Of a stretch of DNA of 5,537 nucleotides, positions 1 through 5,537 are shown one piece after another. Location of the stretch: NCBI GenBank assembly GCA_023399815.1, contig JAEWOJ010000016.1, forward strand, positions 1 through 5,537, read 5' to 3'. Position numbers and translations under genes: made by a program. This DNA comes from Pseudomonadota bacterium (lineage in GTDB: Bacteria > Pseudomonadota > Gammaproteobacteria > Xanthomonadales > Xanthomonadaceae). The notes below the pieces were generated by a model, which had not been told where the DNA came from, ran no database searches, and saw nothing but the letters and a program-made list of their open reading frames with translations. The first letter of the stretch is position 1, and each line of letters begins with the position of its first letter.

Positions 1-1
1 G

Positions 2-127
2 GGCGACAACGTGAAGATGGCGGTCACCCTGATCAACCCGGTGGCGATGGACGAAGGCCTGCGTTTCGCGATCCGCGAAGGCGGCCGCACCGTCGGCGCC
101 GGCGTGGTCTCCAAGATCACCAAGTAA
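2..127 (+). CDS. tuf: Elongation factor Tu, C-terminal end (5' part outside window)
   Basis: EF-Tu is the GTPase that carries aminoacyl-tRNA to the ribosomal A site in the cytoplasm. Only the last 41 codons and the TAA stop (125-127) lie in the window. The visible residues run from GDNVKMAV through LINPVAMDEGLRFAIREGG and RTVGAGVVSKITK. This is the highly conserved end of domain 3; the FAIREGGRTVGAGVV block is nearly invariant in bacterial EF-Tu. The last residues (SKITK) differ from the E. coli ending (SKVLG), which is normal variation at this tip. The gene is followed by strong hairpins and then a convergent regulator. It is not followed by rpsJ (as in the str operon) or by tRNA-secE-nusG (as for many second tuf copies). 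Identity is very secure; which tuf copy this is cannot be told from the window. Confidence 0.97.
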   Translation, partial: GDNVKMAVTLINPVAMDEGLRFAIREGGRTVGAGVVSKITK

Positions 128-134
128 TCGCGTC

Positions 135-152
135 TTCCCCGTTCGCGGGGAG
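135..152 (+). other. GC-rich hairpin with UUCG loop after tuf
   Basis: CCCCG (137-141) pairs with CGGGG (146-150) around a TTCG loop (142-145). T136-A151 and a T135-G152 wobble can extend the stem to 7 bp. It begins 8 bases after the tuf stop and is not followed by a T-run, so it is not a terminator by itself. It may protect the 3' end of tuf mRNA or assist the terminator just downstream. The pairing is seen directly; the role is inferred. Confidence 0.55.
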
Positions 153-160
153 CGTGCAAG

Positions 161-187
161 AAGGGCGGCCTCCGGGTCGCCCTTTTT
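161..187 (+). terminator. Rho-independent terminator of tuf
   Basis: A 10-bp stem pairs 161-170 (AAGGGCGGCC) with 175-184 (GGTCGCCCTT), with one G-U wobble. It encloses a TCCG tetraloop (171-174) closed by C-G, a stable UNCG-type loop. The stem runs directly into a T-tract (183-187). This is a textbook intrinsic terminator 33 bases after the tuf stop. Read on the other strand the same stem is followed by TTCTTG, so it may also weakly stop transcripts from the convergent regulator gene. Confidence 0.92.
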
Positions 188-188
188 G

Positions 189-209
189 TTGCCGCCTCCA
201 TGGCGGCAA
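189..209. other. Perfect 8-bp inverted repeat between convergent genes
   Basis: TTGCCGCC (189-196) and GGCGGCAA (202-209) form a perfect 8-bp stem around a 5-base loop (TCCAT). It starts one base after the T-tract of the tuf terminator. Neither side carries a good T-run, so it is not a classic intrinsic terminator. Its place between two convergent genes suggests a backup barrier or 3'-end stabiliser, mainly for the minus-strand transcript. Bases 210-299, up to the regulator's stop codon, show nothing else I can support. Confidence 0.45.
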
Positions 210-299
210 ATGGACGGGCCGGCGATGCCGGGGGCCATCCCGGGCGATGCCCTTTTCACGGCCCTCGACGGCACGCACGGAGGATGGGGCCGCGAGAGG

Positions 300-1202
300 T
301 CAGCCGTCGAACGGATGCGCGCCCAGCATCTCGACCACGTGGTCGACGAAACAGGTGATCCGCGCCGCCAGCGCGGTGTTGCGGTAGTAGACCGCGTTGA
401 TCGACTGGCGCACGTCCAGCGTCTGCCCGGAAAGCAGCGGCACCAGCCGGCCGCTCTGGCGGTCCTCGCCGGTCATGAAGTCGGAGAGGCAGGCGATGCC
501 CTGGCCGGCCAGGGCCAGGTGGCGCAGCGTCTCGCCGCTGGACGAGGCGATTGTCGGCCGGATGCGCAGGATGTCGCCGGCCGCATCGCGCAGCGGCCAG
601 TCGTTGAGGGAGTCGGGCTGGGTGAAGCCCAGCAGGGCATGCCCGGCCAGTGCGCCCGGTTCGGCCGGCATGCCATGGCGTTCGAGGTAGGCCGGGCTGG
701 CCAGCACCCGCACGCGGCTGCTGCCCACCGGGCGCGCGTGCAGGGTGGAATCCTTCAGTGCCCCGATGCGGAACGCCACGTCGGTGCGCTTCTCGATCAG
801 GTCGATGATGCCCTCGTTCGAGTTCAGTTCCAGCGCGACCTCGGGATAGCGCTCGCGGAAGCCGGCGATCAACGGCACCAGCACATGCAGCATGAAGGGC
901 GTGGCCGCGTCGATTCGCAGCCGCCCGGCCGGACGCATGCGCCGGGCGGCCATCTGTTCCTCGGCCTCGTCCACCGACGCCAGGATGGCGCGCGCGTGTT
1001 GCAGGAAGGTGGCGCCTTCCTCGGTCAGTTCCAGCCGCCGGGTCGTACGGCGCAGCAGGGTGGTCCGCAGCTTTTCCTCCAGCCGCCCGAGCGTGCGGCT
1101 GGTGGCCGAGATGGTCAGCCCGAGCAGCTCCGAGGCGGCGGTGATCGAACCGGCATCCACCACGGCCACGAACGCCTGCAGTTCATCGAGGGTGGTCTTC
1201 AT
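300..1202 (-). CDS. yafC: LysR-family transcriptional regulator, YafC-like
   Basis: This is a complete 300-residue LysR-type regulator, the usual family length. Residues about 5-62 form the winged helix-turn-helix (FVAVVDAGSITAASELLG, then the recognition part TISATSRTLGRLEEKL and the wing RRTTRRLELTEEG). A linker helix runs to about 90. The ligand-binding domain follows from about 93 (GRLRIDAATPFMLHVLVPLI, FRERYPEVALEL, then SSSGETLRHLALAGQGIACLSD near 220-241 and INAVYYRNTALAARI near 268-282). From memory the order and wording of these blocks match E. coli YafC well, including RIDAATP, FRERYPEV, SGETL and GNGIACLSD. The ATG is supported by AGGA six bases upstream (1209-1212 on the minus strand) and by the usual N-terminus. 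It is divergent from the transporter gene, the standard LysR layout for controlling a neighbour and itself. The effector is unknown. Family is certain; the YafC assignment is likely. Confidence 0.93.
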   Translation of the reverse strand: MKTTLDELQAFVAVVDAGSITAASELLGLTISATSRTLGRLEEKLRTTLLRRTTRRLELTEEGATFLQHARAILASVDEAEEQMAARRMRPAGRLRIDAATPFMLHVLVPLIAGFRERYPEVALELNSNEGIIDLIEKRTDVAFRIGALKDSTLHARPVGSSRVRVLASPAYLERHGMPAEPGALAGHALLGFTQPDSLNDWPLRDAAGDILRIRPTIASSSGETLRHLALAGQGIACLSDFMTGEDRQSGRLVPLLSGQTLDVRQSINAVYYRNTALAARITCFVDHVVEMLGAHPFDG

Positions 1203-1204
1203 TA

Positions 1205-1219
1205 TTGATCCTGGATCAA
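1205..1219. promoter_or_regulatory. Probable LysR-type operator (perfect 15-bp palindrome)
   Basis: TTGATCC-T-GGATCAA is a perfect inverted repeat with a one-base centre, and it fits the T-N11-A LysR box (T1206 to A1218). It starts 3 bases from the regulator's start codon and covers its Shine-Dalgarno sequence, so binding here would suit autorepression. A further TTGAT at 1230-1234 and a second imperfect palindrome, CAAAT-GA-ATTTG (1217-1228), lie just beyond it. The centre (1212) would be near -54 relative to the predicted transporter transcript start, close to where LysR proteins usually bind. The repeat is seen directly; binding is inferred. Confidence 0.7.
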
Positions 1220-1229
1220 ATGAATTTGG

Positions 1230-1259
1230 TTGATACGGGGCTTAATCCGCAAATATTAG
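1230..1259 (+). promoter_or_regulatory. Candidate sigma-70 promoter for the transporter gene
   Basis: TTGATA (1230-1235) matches the -35 consensus at five of six bases. A weak -10 such as TATTAG (1254-1259, spacing 18) or ATATTA (1253-1258, spacing 17) follows. The whole 1203-1260 stretch is strikingly AT-rich for this window. The transcript would start near 1266, only about a dozen bases before the transporter ATG. The weak -10 and the nearby palindromes would suit a promoter needing LysR activation. Confidence 0.5.
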
Positions 1260-1277
1260 CCGGGCACACTGCGCCCC

Positions 1278-2441
1278 ATGAAATCTTCCACCGCCTTGCT
1301 CGCCCTCGCCGTCGGTGCCTTCGCCATCGGCACCACCGAATTCACTCCCATGGGACTGCTGCCCGTGATCGCCGATGGCGTGCAGGTCAGCATCCCCACC
1401 GCCGGCATGCTGGTCTCCGCCTACGCGATCGGCGTCATGGCCGGCGCGCCGGTGATGACCCTGCTGTTCAGCCGCTTCGGCAAGCGCGCGGCGCTGATGT
1501 GGCTGATGGTCCTGTTCACCGTCGGCAACCTGCTGTCCGCGTTCGCGCCAGGCTATGCGACCCTGCTGCTGTCGCGCCTGGTCACCAGCCTCAACCATGG
1601 CGCCTTCTTCGGCATCGGCGCCGTGGTCGCGGCCAGCGTCGTGCCCAGGGAGAAGCAGGCCAGCGCCATCGCCACGATGTTCATGGGCCTGACCATCGCC
1701 AACATCGGCGGCGTGCCGGCGGCGACCTGGATCGGCCAGCAGGTGGGCTGGCGCCTGGCGTTCGGCGGCACCGCCGCGCTCGGTCTGGTCACCATCGCCG
1801 CCCTGTGGCTGGCGCTGCCCCAGGGTGAGCCGGGCGCGCGCCCGGACGTGGGCAGCGAACTGAAGGTGCTGGCCCGCCCCGAGGTGCTGCTGGCCATGGG
1901 CACGACGGTGCTGGGCGCCGGCGCGATGTTCGCGCTCTACACCTACGTGGCGCCGGTGCTGGCCGAGATCACCCAGGCCAGCCCGGGTTTCGTGGCCTTC
2001 GCGCTGGTGCTGATCGGCATCGGCTTCACCCTTGGCAACAGCCTCGGCGGCCGCCTGGCCGACTGGTCGCTGGATGGCGCGACCCGGCTGATCCTCGGCG
2101 CGCTCGCGGTCGTCATGGCGGTGCTGCCGCTGGTGATGACCACGCATGTCGGTGCGGCCATCGGCCTGGTGGTCTGGGGTGCCGCCGCCTTCGGCATCGT
2201 GCCGCCGGTGCAGATGCGGGTGATGCAGGCCGCCGCCCAGGCGCCGGGCCTGGCCTCGTCGGTCAATGTCGGCGCGTTCAATCTCGGCAATGCCCTGGGC
2301 GCGGCGCTGGGTGGCGCCGTCATCAGCCACGGCCTGGGCTATGCCGCCGTGCCGCTGGCGGGCGCCGCGCTGGCCGCGGGCGGATTGTGTCTGATCTGGC
2401 TGGGCAGTGCCGGCCGCCGCCGCGTGGCGCAGGACGCCTGA
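1278..2441 (+). CDS. ydhP: MFS efflux transporter, DHA1 family, YdhP-like
   Basis: This 387-residue inner-membrane protein belongs to the major facilitator superfamily, with about twelve hydrophobic segments in two halves. It most resembles E. coli YdhP (about 389 residues as I recall). Matching blocks include GAFAIGTTEFTPMGLLPVIA at 13-32, SLNHGAFFGIGAVVAASVVP at 104-123, ATMFMGLTIANIGGVPAATW at 132-151, LGAGAMF at 212-218, and SSVNVGAFNLGNALGAALGG at 327-346. The cytoplasmic loop after helix 2 is SRFGKR (65-70), with GGRLADWSLDG (257-267) at the equivalent place in the second half. NIGGVPAATWIGQQVGWR is motif-C-like, typical of proton-driven exporters. The true substrate is unknown; old annotations call relatives arabinose efflux permeases on weak grounds. 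The ATG is the only sensible start: the frame has a TAG at 1257-1259. No clear Shine-Dalgarno precedes it, and the leader may be very short. It lies divergent from the YafC-like regulator and upstream of dkgB, probably in the same regulon. Confidence 0.95.
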   Translation: MKSSTALLALAVGAFAIGTTEFTPMGLLPVIADGVQVSIPTAGMLVSAYAIGVMAGAPVMTLLFSRFGKRAALMWLMVLFTVGNLLSAFAPGYATLLLSRLVTSLNHGAFFGIGAVVAASVVPREKQASAIATMFMGLTIANIGGVPAATWIGQQVGWRLAFGGTAALGLVTIAALWLALPQGEPGARPDVGSELKVLARPEVLLAMGTTVLGAGAMFALYTYVAPVLAEITQASPGFVAFALVLIGIGFTLGNSLGGRLADWSLDGATRLILGALAVVMAVLPLVMTTHVGAAIGLVVWGAAAFGIVPPVQMRVMQAAAQAPGLASSVNVGAFNLGNALGAALGGAVISHGLGYAAVPLAGAALAAGGLCLIWLGSAGRRRVAQDA

Positions 2442-2555
2442 AGACTTTCAGGTATCACTCGACCCCGGCGGGATGGGCGCTGCCTGCACGAACTTTCGAG
2501 GGGCCTCCAGGGACGGCTTCCATCGCCCCGGGCCTCCTTTCTCCCCGATTTCTCC

Positions 2556-2560
2556 AGGAG
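2556..2560 (+). promoter_or_regulatory. Ribosome binding site of dkgB
   Basis: AGGAG lies seven bases before the ATG at 2568 and fixes the dkgB start. The 126-bp gap between the transporter stop and this start holds no terminator I can support. Readthrough from the transporter promoter is therefore plausible, although a separate dkgB promoter in the gap cannot be excluded. Confidence 0.8.
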
Positions 2561-2567
2561 TCTTTCC

Positions 2568-3371
2568 ATGAGCATTCCCTCCTTCGGCCTCGGCACCTTC
2601 CGCCTTGCCGGCCAGACCGTCATCGATTCGGTGAAATCCGCGCTGGAACTGGGCTACCGCGCCATCGATACCGCGCAGATCTACGGCAACGAGGCCGACA
2701 TCGGCCAGGCCATCGCCGAAAGCGGCGTGCCGCGTTCGGAGCTGTTCCTCACCACCAAGATCTGGGCCGACAACCATGCCGCCGGCAAGCTGGTCCCGAG
2801 CCTGCGCGAAAGCCTGGCCAGGCTGCGCACCGACCATGTCGACCTGACCCTGATCCATTGGCCGGCGCCCGGCAACGGCGTCGCGCTGGCCGAGTACATG
2901 GGCGCGCTGGCCGAAGCCAGGGCGCTGGGCCTGAGCCGCCAGATCGGCGTGTCCAACTTCAACATCGAACTGACCCGGCAGGCCATCGCCGCGGTCGGCG
3001 CGGGCGGGATCGCCACCAACCAGATCGAACTCAGCCCCTACCTGCAGAACGGCAGGCTCACCGCCTTCCTCAAGGAGCAGGGCATCGCCGTCACCTCCTA
3101 CATGACCCTGGCCTACGGCAAGGTGCTCAAGGACCCGGTGCTGGCGGACATCGCCGCCAGGTACGGCGCCACCGTGGCGCAGGTCGCCCTGGCCTGGGCG
3201 ATGCAGCTGGGCTACGCGGTGATTCCGTCCTCGACCAGGCGCGAGAACCTGGCCAGCAACCTGCTGGCGCGCGACCTGGAGCTGGACGCCGAGGACATGG
3301 CGCGCATCGCCGCGCTCGAGCGCAACGGCCGCGAAGTCAGCCCGGAAGGCCTGGCGCCGGCCTGGGACTGA
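2568..3371 (+). CDS. dkgB: Aldo/keto reductase, DkgB-like (2,5-diketo-D-gluconate reductase B / methylglyoxal reductase)
   Basis: This is a cytoplasmic NADPH-dependent reductase of the aldo/keto reductase superfamily. Relatives named DkgB (YafB) reduce 2,5-diketo-D-gluconate to 2-keto-L-gulonate and also small reactive carbonyls such as methylglyoxal. The length, 267 residues, equals that recalled for E. coli DkgB, as does the ending (EGLAPAWD here, EGLAPEWD there). The AKR tetrad is intact: D34, Y39, K64 and H97. The first signature is GYRAIDTAQIYGNEADIG (29-46). SNF (129-131) and NQIELSPYLQ (151-160) are the usual cofactor and barrel motifs. The C-terminal signature reads IPSSTRRENLASNL (219-232), with Ser where many AKRs have Lys in IPKS; E. 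coli DkgB shares this as I recall. The start is supported by AGGAG and by homology (MSIPSFGLGTFRL against MAIPAFGLGTFRL). Its place after the YdhP-like gene and near the YafC-like regulator suggests co-regulation. The substrate in this organism is inferred. Confidence 0.95.
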   Translation: MSIPSFGLGTFRLAGQTVIDSVKSALELGYRAIDTAQIYGNEADIGQAIAESGVPRSELFLTTKIWADNHAAGKLVPSLRESLARLRTDHVDLTLIHWPAPGNGVALAEYMGALAEARALGLSRQIGVSNFNIELTRQAIAAVGAGGIATNQIELSPYLQNGRLTAFLKEQGIAVTSYMTLAYGKVLKDPVLADIAARYGATVAQVALAWAMQLGYAVIPSSTRRENLASNLLARDLELDAEDMARIAALERNGREVSPEGLAPAWD

Positions 3372-3419
3372 TCCACCTGCGGTTGGCGCGGCCGTTGCCC
3401 ACTTCGCGCTGCGGGGTAA

Positions 3420-3448
3420 TCCGATGGACGATGCACTAGGCCGTCGGA
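3420..3448 (+). other. Hairpin in the dkgB-peptidase gap
   Basis: TCCGATGG (3420-3427) pairs with CCGTCGGA (3441-3448), eight pairs with one G-U wobble, around a 13-base loop. It begins 49 bases after the dkgB stop and has no T-run, so an intrinsic terminator is not supported; it could be a 3'-end stabiliser or chance. The rest of the 273-bp gap (3372-3644) is GC-rich. I see no gene, no tRNA and no clear promoter in it, only a 12-bp perfect palindrome, TGGCCGCGGCCA, at 3603-3614. Confidence 0.3.
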
Positions 3449-3631
3449 TCGACACGTGGCAAACCCACTCCCGGATGGCGGAAAACGCCTGCCGGTCTGC
3501 TCCTGTACCCATGGGCCGTGCGAACGCGTGCGGATCAGGGCAGGCGGCGCATGACCTTCGCTACGCGACGCGGGGTGGCTGGTGCGCCTAACGTGCATGC
3601 GATGGCCGCGGCCACCGGCAGGACAAACGCG

Positions 3632-3636
3632 AGGAG
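3632..3636 (+). promoter_or_regulatory. Ribosome binding site of the M14 peptidase gene
   Basis: AGGAG within the purine run GAGGAGAGAA (3631-3640) lies eight bases before the ATG at 3645. It selects that codon over the GTG that follows immediately, and over reading frames opening further upstream at 3518 in another frame. Confidence 0.8.
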
Positions 3637-3644
3637 AGAACGGG

Positions 3645-5537
3645 ATGGTGCGAGGATCGGGACAAGGGTGGCGCAGGGCTGCGCTGGCACTGGCACTGGC
3701 GGCGTTCGCCGCGGTGGCGCAGGCGGCGGCACCGGCGCCGAAGGAGCACTTCGGTTTCGACATCGGCGACGACTACATGCTCGCCAGCTACACGCAGACC
3801 GAGGCGTATTTCCGCAAGGTCGCGGCCGGCTCCGACCGCTTCCGCCTCGTCGAGCTGGGCAGGACCTCGGAAGGGCGTCCGCAGCTGATGCTGATCGCTT
3901 CCTCGCCGGCCAACCTGGCGAAACTGGACGAGTACCGCGGCATCTCCGAACGGCTGGCGCGCGCCCGCGACGACGAGGGCGTCGCCCGCCGGCTGGCGGA
4001 GCAGGGCAAGGCGGTGGTGTGGATCGACGGCGGCCTGCACGCCAACGAGACCGTCGGCGCGCACCAGCTGATCGAGACCGTGTGGCAGCTGGCCAGCCGC
4101 GACGACGCCGAGACCCGGCGCATCCTCGACGACACCATCATCCTGCTGGTCCATGCCAACCCGGACGGGCAGGAGCTGTATTCGGACTGGTACATGCGCG
4201 AGCCGGTGCCGGCCAGGCGCGTGCTCGACAAGCCGCCGCGCCTGTACCAGAAGTACGCCGGCCACGACAACAACCGCGACTTCTACATGGCCGCGCTGCA
4301 GGAGACGCGCAACCTCAACCTGGCGATGTACACGCGCTGGTACCCGCAGATCGTCTACAACCACCACCAGACCTCGCCCAGGGGCACGGTCATCGTGATC
4401 CCGCCGTACCGCGACCCGTACAACTACAACATCGACGCGATGATCCCGGTCGGGCTGGAAGCGCTGGGCTCGGCGATGAACCTGCGCTACCTGCAGGAGA
4501 ACAAGCCCGGCGCGGTGTCCAAGCGCGGCAGCGTGTACTCGACCTGGTGGAACGGCGGCCTGCGCACCATGCCGTACTTCCACAACATGCTCGGTGTGCT
4601 GACCGAGATCACCGGCAACCCGACGCCGATGCGGATCCCGTTCCTGCCCGAGCGGCAGCTGCCCGACAGCAACCTGCCGGCGCCGGTGCCGGCGCAGACC
4701 TGGCATTTCCGCCAGTCCATCGACTACAGCCTGACTGCCAACTGGGCGCTGCTGGACTATGCCTCGCGCAACCGCGAGCAGCTGCTGTGGAACATCTACC
4801 GCATGGGCCGCAATTCCATCGAGCGGGGCAGCCACGACAGCTGGACGCCCAGCCCGGGCGCGCTGGCCCGGGCCAGGACCGGGGCCGGCAAGGCGGGCAA
4901 GCCGGCGGTGGAGCTGGATGCGGGGCAGGTGGACGCGCTGCTGCGGCGGCCGGAGCAGCGCGATCCGCGCGGCTACGTCATCCCGGCCGACCAGGCCGAT
5001 TTCCCGACCGCGACCGCCTTCGTCAACGCGCTGCAGCTGGCGGGCGTCGAGGTGGCGCGCGCGACGCGGCCGTTCGCGGTGGCGGGGCGCCGGTACCCGG
5101 CCGGCTCGTTCGTGGTCAAGGCCGACCAGGCGTTCCGGCCGCACGTGCTGGACATGTTCGAGCCGCAGGACCATCCGCATGACTTCGAGTACGAGGGCGG
5201 CCCGCCGATCGCGCCCTACGACTCGGCCGGCTGGACGCTGGCCTTCCAGATGGGCGTGGCGTTCGACCGCGTGCTGGAGGGCTTCGATGGTCCGTTCGAG
5301 GCGCTGCCGGCCGGGCAGCTGCAGGTGCCGGCCGATGTGCCGGTGCCGGCCTCGGCCCATGGCTACCTGCTCGACGCGCGCGCCAACAACAGCGTGATCG
5401 CGGTCAACCGGCTGCTGAAGGCGGGTGTGCCGGTGCGGCGCCTGCCGGAGCGCGACGGCGCGTTCTTCGTGCCGGCCGCGCCGCCCGCGGCCATGGCCGC
5501 CGCGCTGCGCGGCACCGGCGTGGCGGCGGCCGTCGCC
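3645..5537 (+). CDS. Exported M14-family zinc carboxypeptidase-like protein (3' end outside window)
   Basis: The frame is open for 631 codons to the window edge. Residues 1-27 form a signal peptide: R3, R10 and R11, a hydrophobic Ala/Leu/Val core at 12-25, and likely cleavage after AQA (27). The mature protein is thus expected in the periplasm or outside. Residues about 45-330 form an M14 (carboxypeptidase A-like) domain. Zinc ligands are probably H132 and E135 (GGLHANETVGAH) plus H241 or its neighbour H240 (VYNHHQTSP). NPDG (172-175) is a typical M14 motif, N210-R211 in HDNNRDFYM fits the substrate-carboxylate site, and E321 (LTEITG) is the best candidate catalytic Glu. All key residues appear present, so an active metallopeptidase is likely, though substrate and cleavage mode are unknown. 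After about 335 comes a long extension with GYVIPADQADFPTATAFV at 443-460, FRPHVLDMFEPQDHP at 497-511 and PYDSAGWTLAFQMGV at 524-538. I recall these blocks from long M14 proteins of several hundred residues, so the true C-terminus is probably a few hundred residues further on. No membrane segment is seen after the signal. Confidence 0.92.
   Translation, partial: MVRGSGQGWRRAALALALAAFAAVAQAAAPAPKEHFGFDIGDDYMLASYTQTEAYFRKVAAGSDRFRLVELGRTSEGRPQLMLIASSPANLAKLDEYRGISERLARARDDEGVARRLAEQGKAVVWIDGGLHANETVGAHQLIETVWQLASRDDAETRRILDDTIILLVHANPDGQELYSDWYMREPVPARRVLDKPPRLYQKYAGHDNNRDFYMAALQETRNLNLAMYTRWYPQIVYNHHQTSPRGTVIVIPPYRDPYNYNIDAMIPVGLEALGSAMNLRYLQENKPGAVSKRGSVYSTWWNGGLRTMPYFHNMLGVLTEITGNPTPMRIPFLPERQLPDSNLPAPVPAQTWHFRQSIDYSLTANWALLDYASRNREQLLWNIYRMGRNSIERGSHDSWTPSPGALARARTGAGKAGKPAVELDAGQVDALLRRPEQRDPRGYVIPADQADFPTATAFVNALQLAGVEVARATRPFAVAGRRYPAGSFVVKADQAFRPHVLDMFEPQDHPHDFEYEGGPPIAPYDSAGWTLAFQMGVAFDRVLEGFDGPFEALPAGQLQVPADVPVPASAHGYLLDARANNSVIAVNRLLKAGVPVRRLPERDGAFFVPAAPPAAMAAALRGTGVAAAVA

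Noticed and set aside
186..1208. 340-codon plus-strand frame opposite the LysR gene
   Set aside because: It is antisense to a convincing LysR gene. The composition is His, Gly, Gln and Arg rich, and the start lies within the inter-gene hairpin region.
1242..2330. 362-codon minus-strand frame opposite the transporter
   Set aside because: The translation is a polar His/Gln/Gly/Asp-rich string typical of the complement of a hydrophobic MFS gene, and no domain is recognisable.
2501..2538. GGGCCTCC repeated twice in the ydhP-dkgB gap
   Set aside because: It is only two short copies in GC-rich sequence, with no pairing or spacing that suggests a regulatory site.
2387..3439. 350-codon plus-strand frame across dkgB
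   Set aside because: It overlaps the DkgB-like gene in another frame and gives Arg/Gly-rich protein with no motif. The 2568 frame has the full catalytic tetrad and the expected length.
3603..3614. 12-bp perfect palindrome TGGCCGCGGCCA upstream of the M14 gene
   Set aside because: Short G/C palindromes are common by chance at this base composition, and no second copy or promoter element lies nearby to suggest an operator.
3518..5182. 554-codon plus-strand frame overlapping the M14 gene
   Set aside because: It is in a different frame from 3645 and gives Arg/Gly/Ala-rich, low-complexity protein with no motif. It has no ribosome binding site and ends inside the true gene.
3588..5360. 590-codon open frame on the minus strand opposite the M14 gene
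   Set aside because: The translation is rich in Arg, His, Val and Gln with no family motif. It is the expected antisense shadow of a high-GC gene, while the plus frame from 3645 has a signal peptide, a ribosome binding site and M14 motifs.

Overview
The window is about two-thirds G+C or higher, with strong third-position G/C codon use. It looks like the chromosome of a gammaproteobacterium. The tuf tail, the YafC/YdhP/DkgB homologues and the secreted M14 peptidase would fit the Xanthomonadaceae/Lysobacteraceae (Lysobacter, Luteimonas, Pseudoxanthomonas, Stenotrophomonas and relatives). This placement is inferred from remembered protein similarity and was not tested by a search.

Layout from left to right: (1) the last 41 codons of an elongation factor Tu gene (tuf, +), followed by tandem hairpins that include a strong intrinsic terminator; (2) a complete LysR-family regulator on the minus strand, closely resembling E. 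coli YafC and convergent with tuf; (3) a 75-bp divergent control region with a perfect 15-bp palindrome and a plausible promoter; (4) a complete DHA1-type major facilitator transporter resembling E. coli YdhP (+); (5) a complete aldo/keto reductase resembling E. coli DkgB/YafB (+), 126 bp downstream of the transporter; (6) a 273-bp gap with no convincing gene; (7) a large exported M14-family zinc carboxypeptidase-like protein (+). This last frame stays open for 631 codons and runs off the right edge.

The central three genes look like one functional locus. A LysR-type regulator lies divergent from an efflux-type transporter and a reductase able to act on 2,5-diketo-D-gluconate and small reactive carbonyls such as methylglyoxal. 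In E. coli, as I recall it, yafC sits beside dkgB while ydhP is elsewhere, so their grouping here suggests a shared regulon. The M14 peptidase has its own ribosome binding site and signal peptide and looks functionally separate. The tuf fragment belongs to translation, but its downstream context is not the usual str-operon or secE-nusG one.

I see no CRISPR array, insertion sequence, tRNA/rRNA gene, phage gene or clearly novel system. The main points worth checking are the regulator-transporter-reductase cluster with its operator, the unusual tuf context, and the C-terminal extension of the peptidase.
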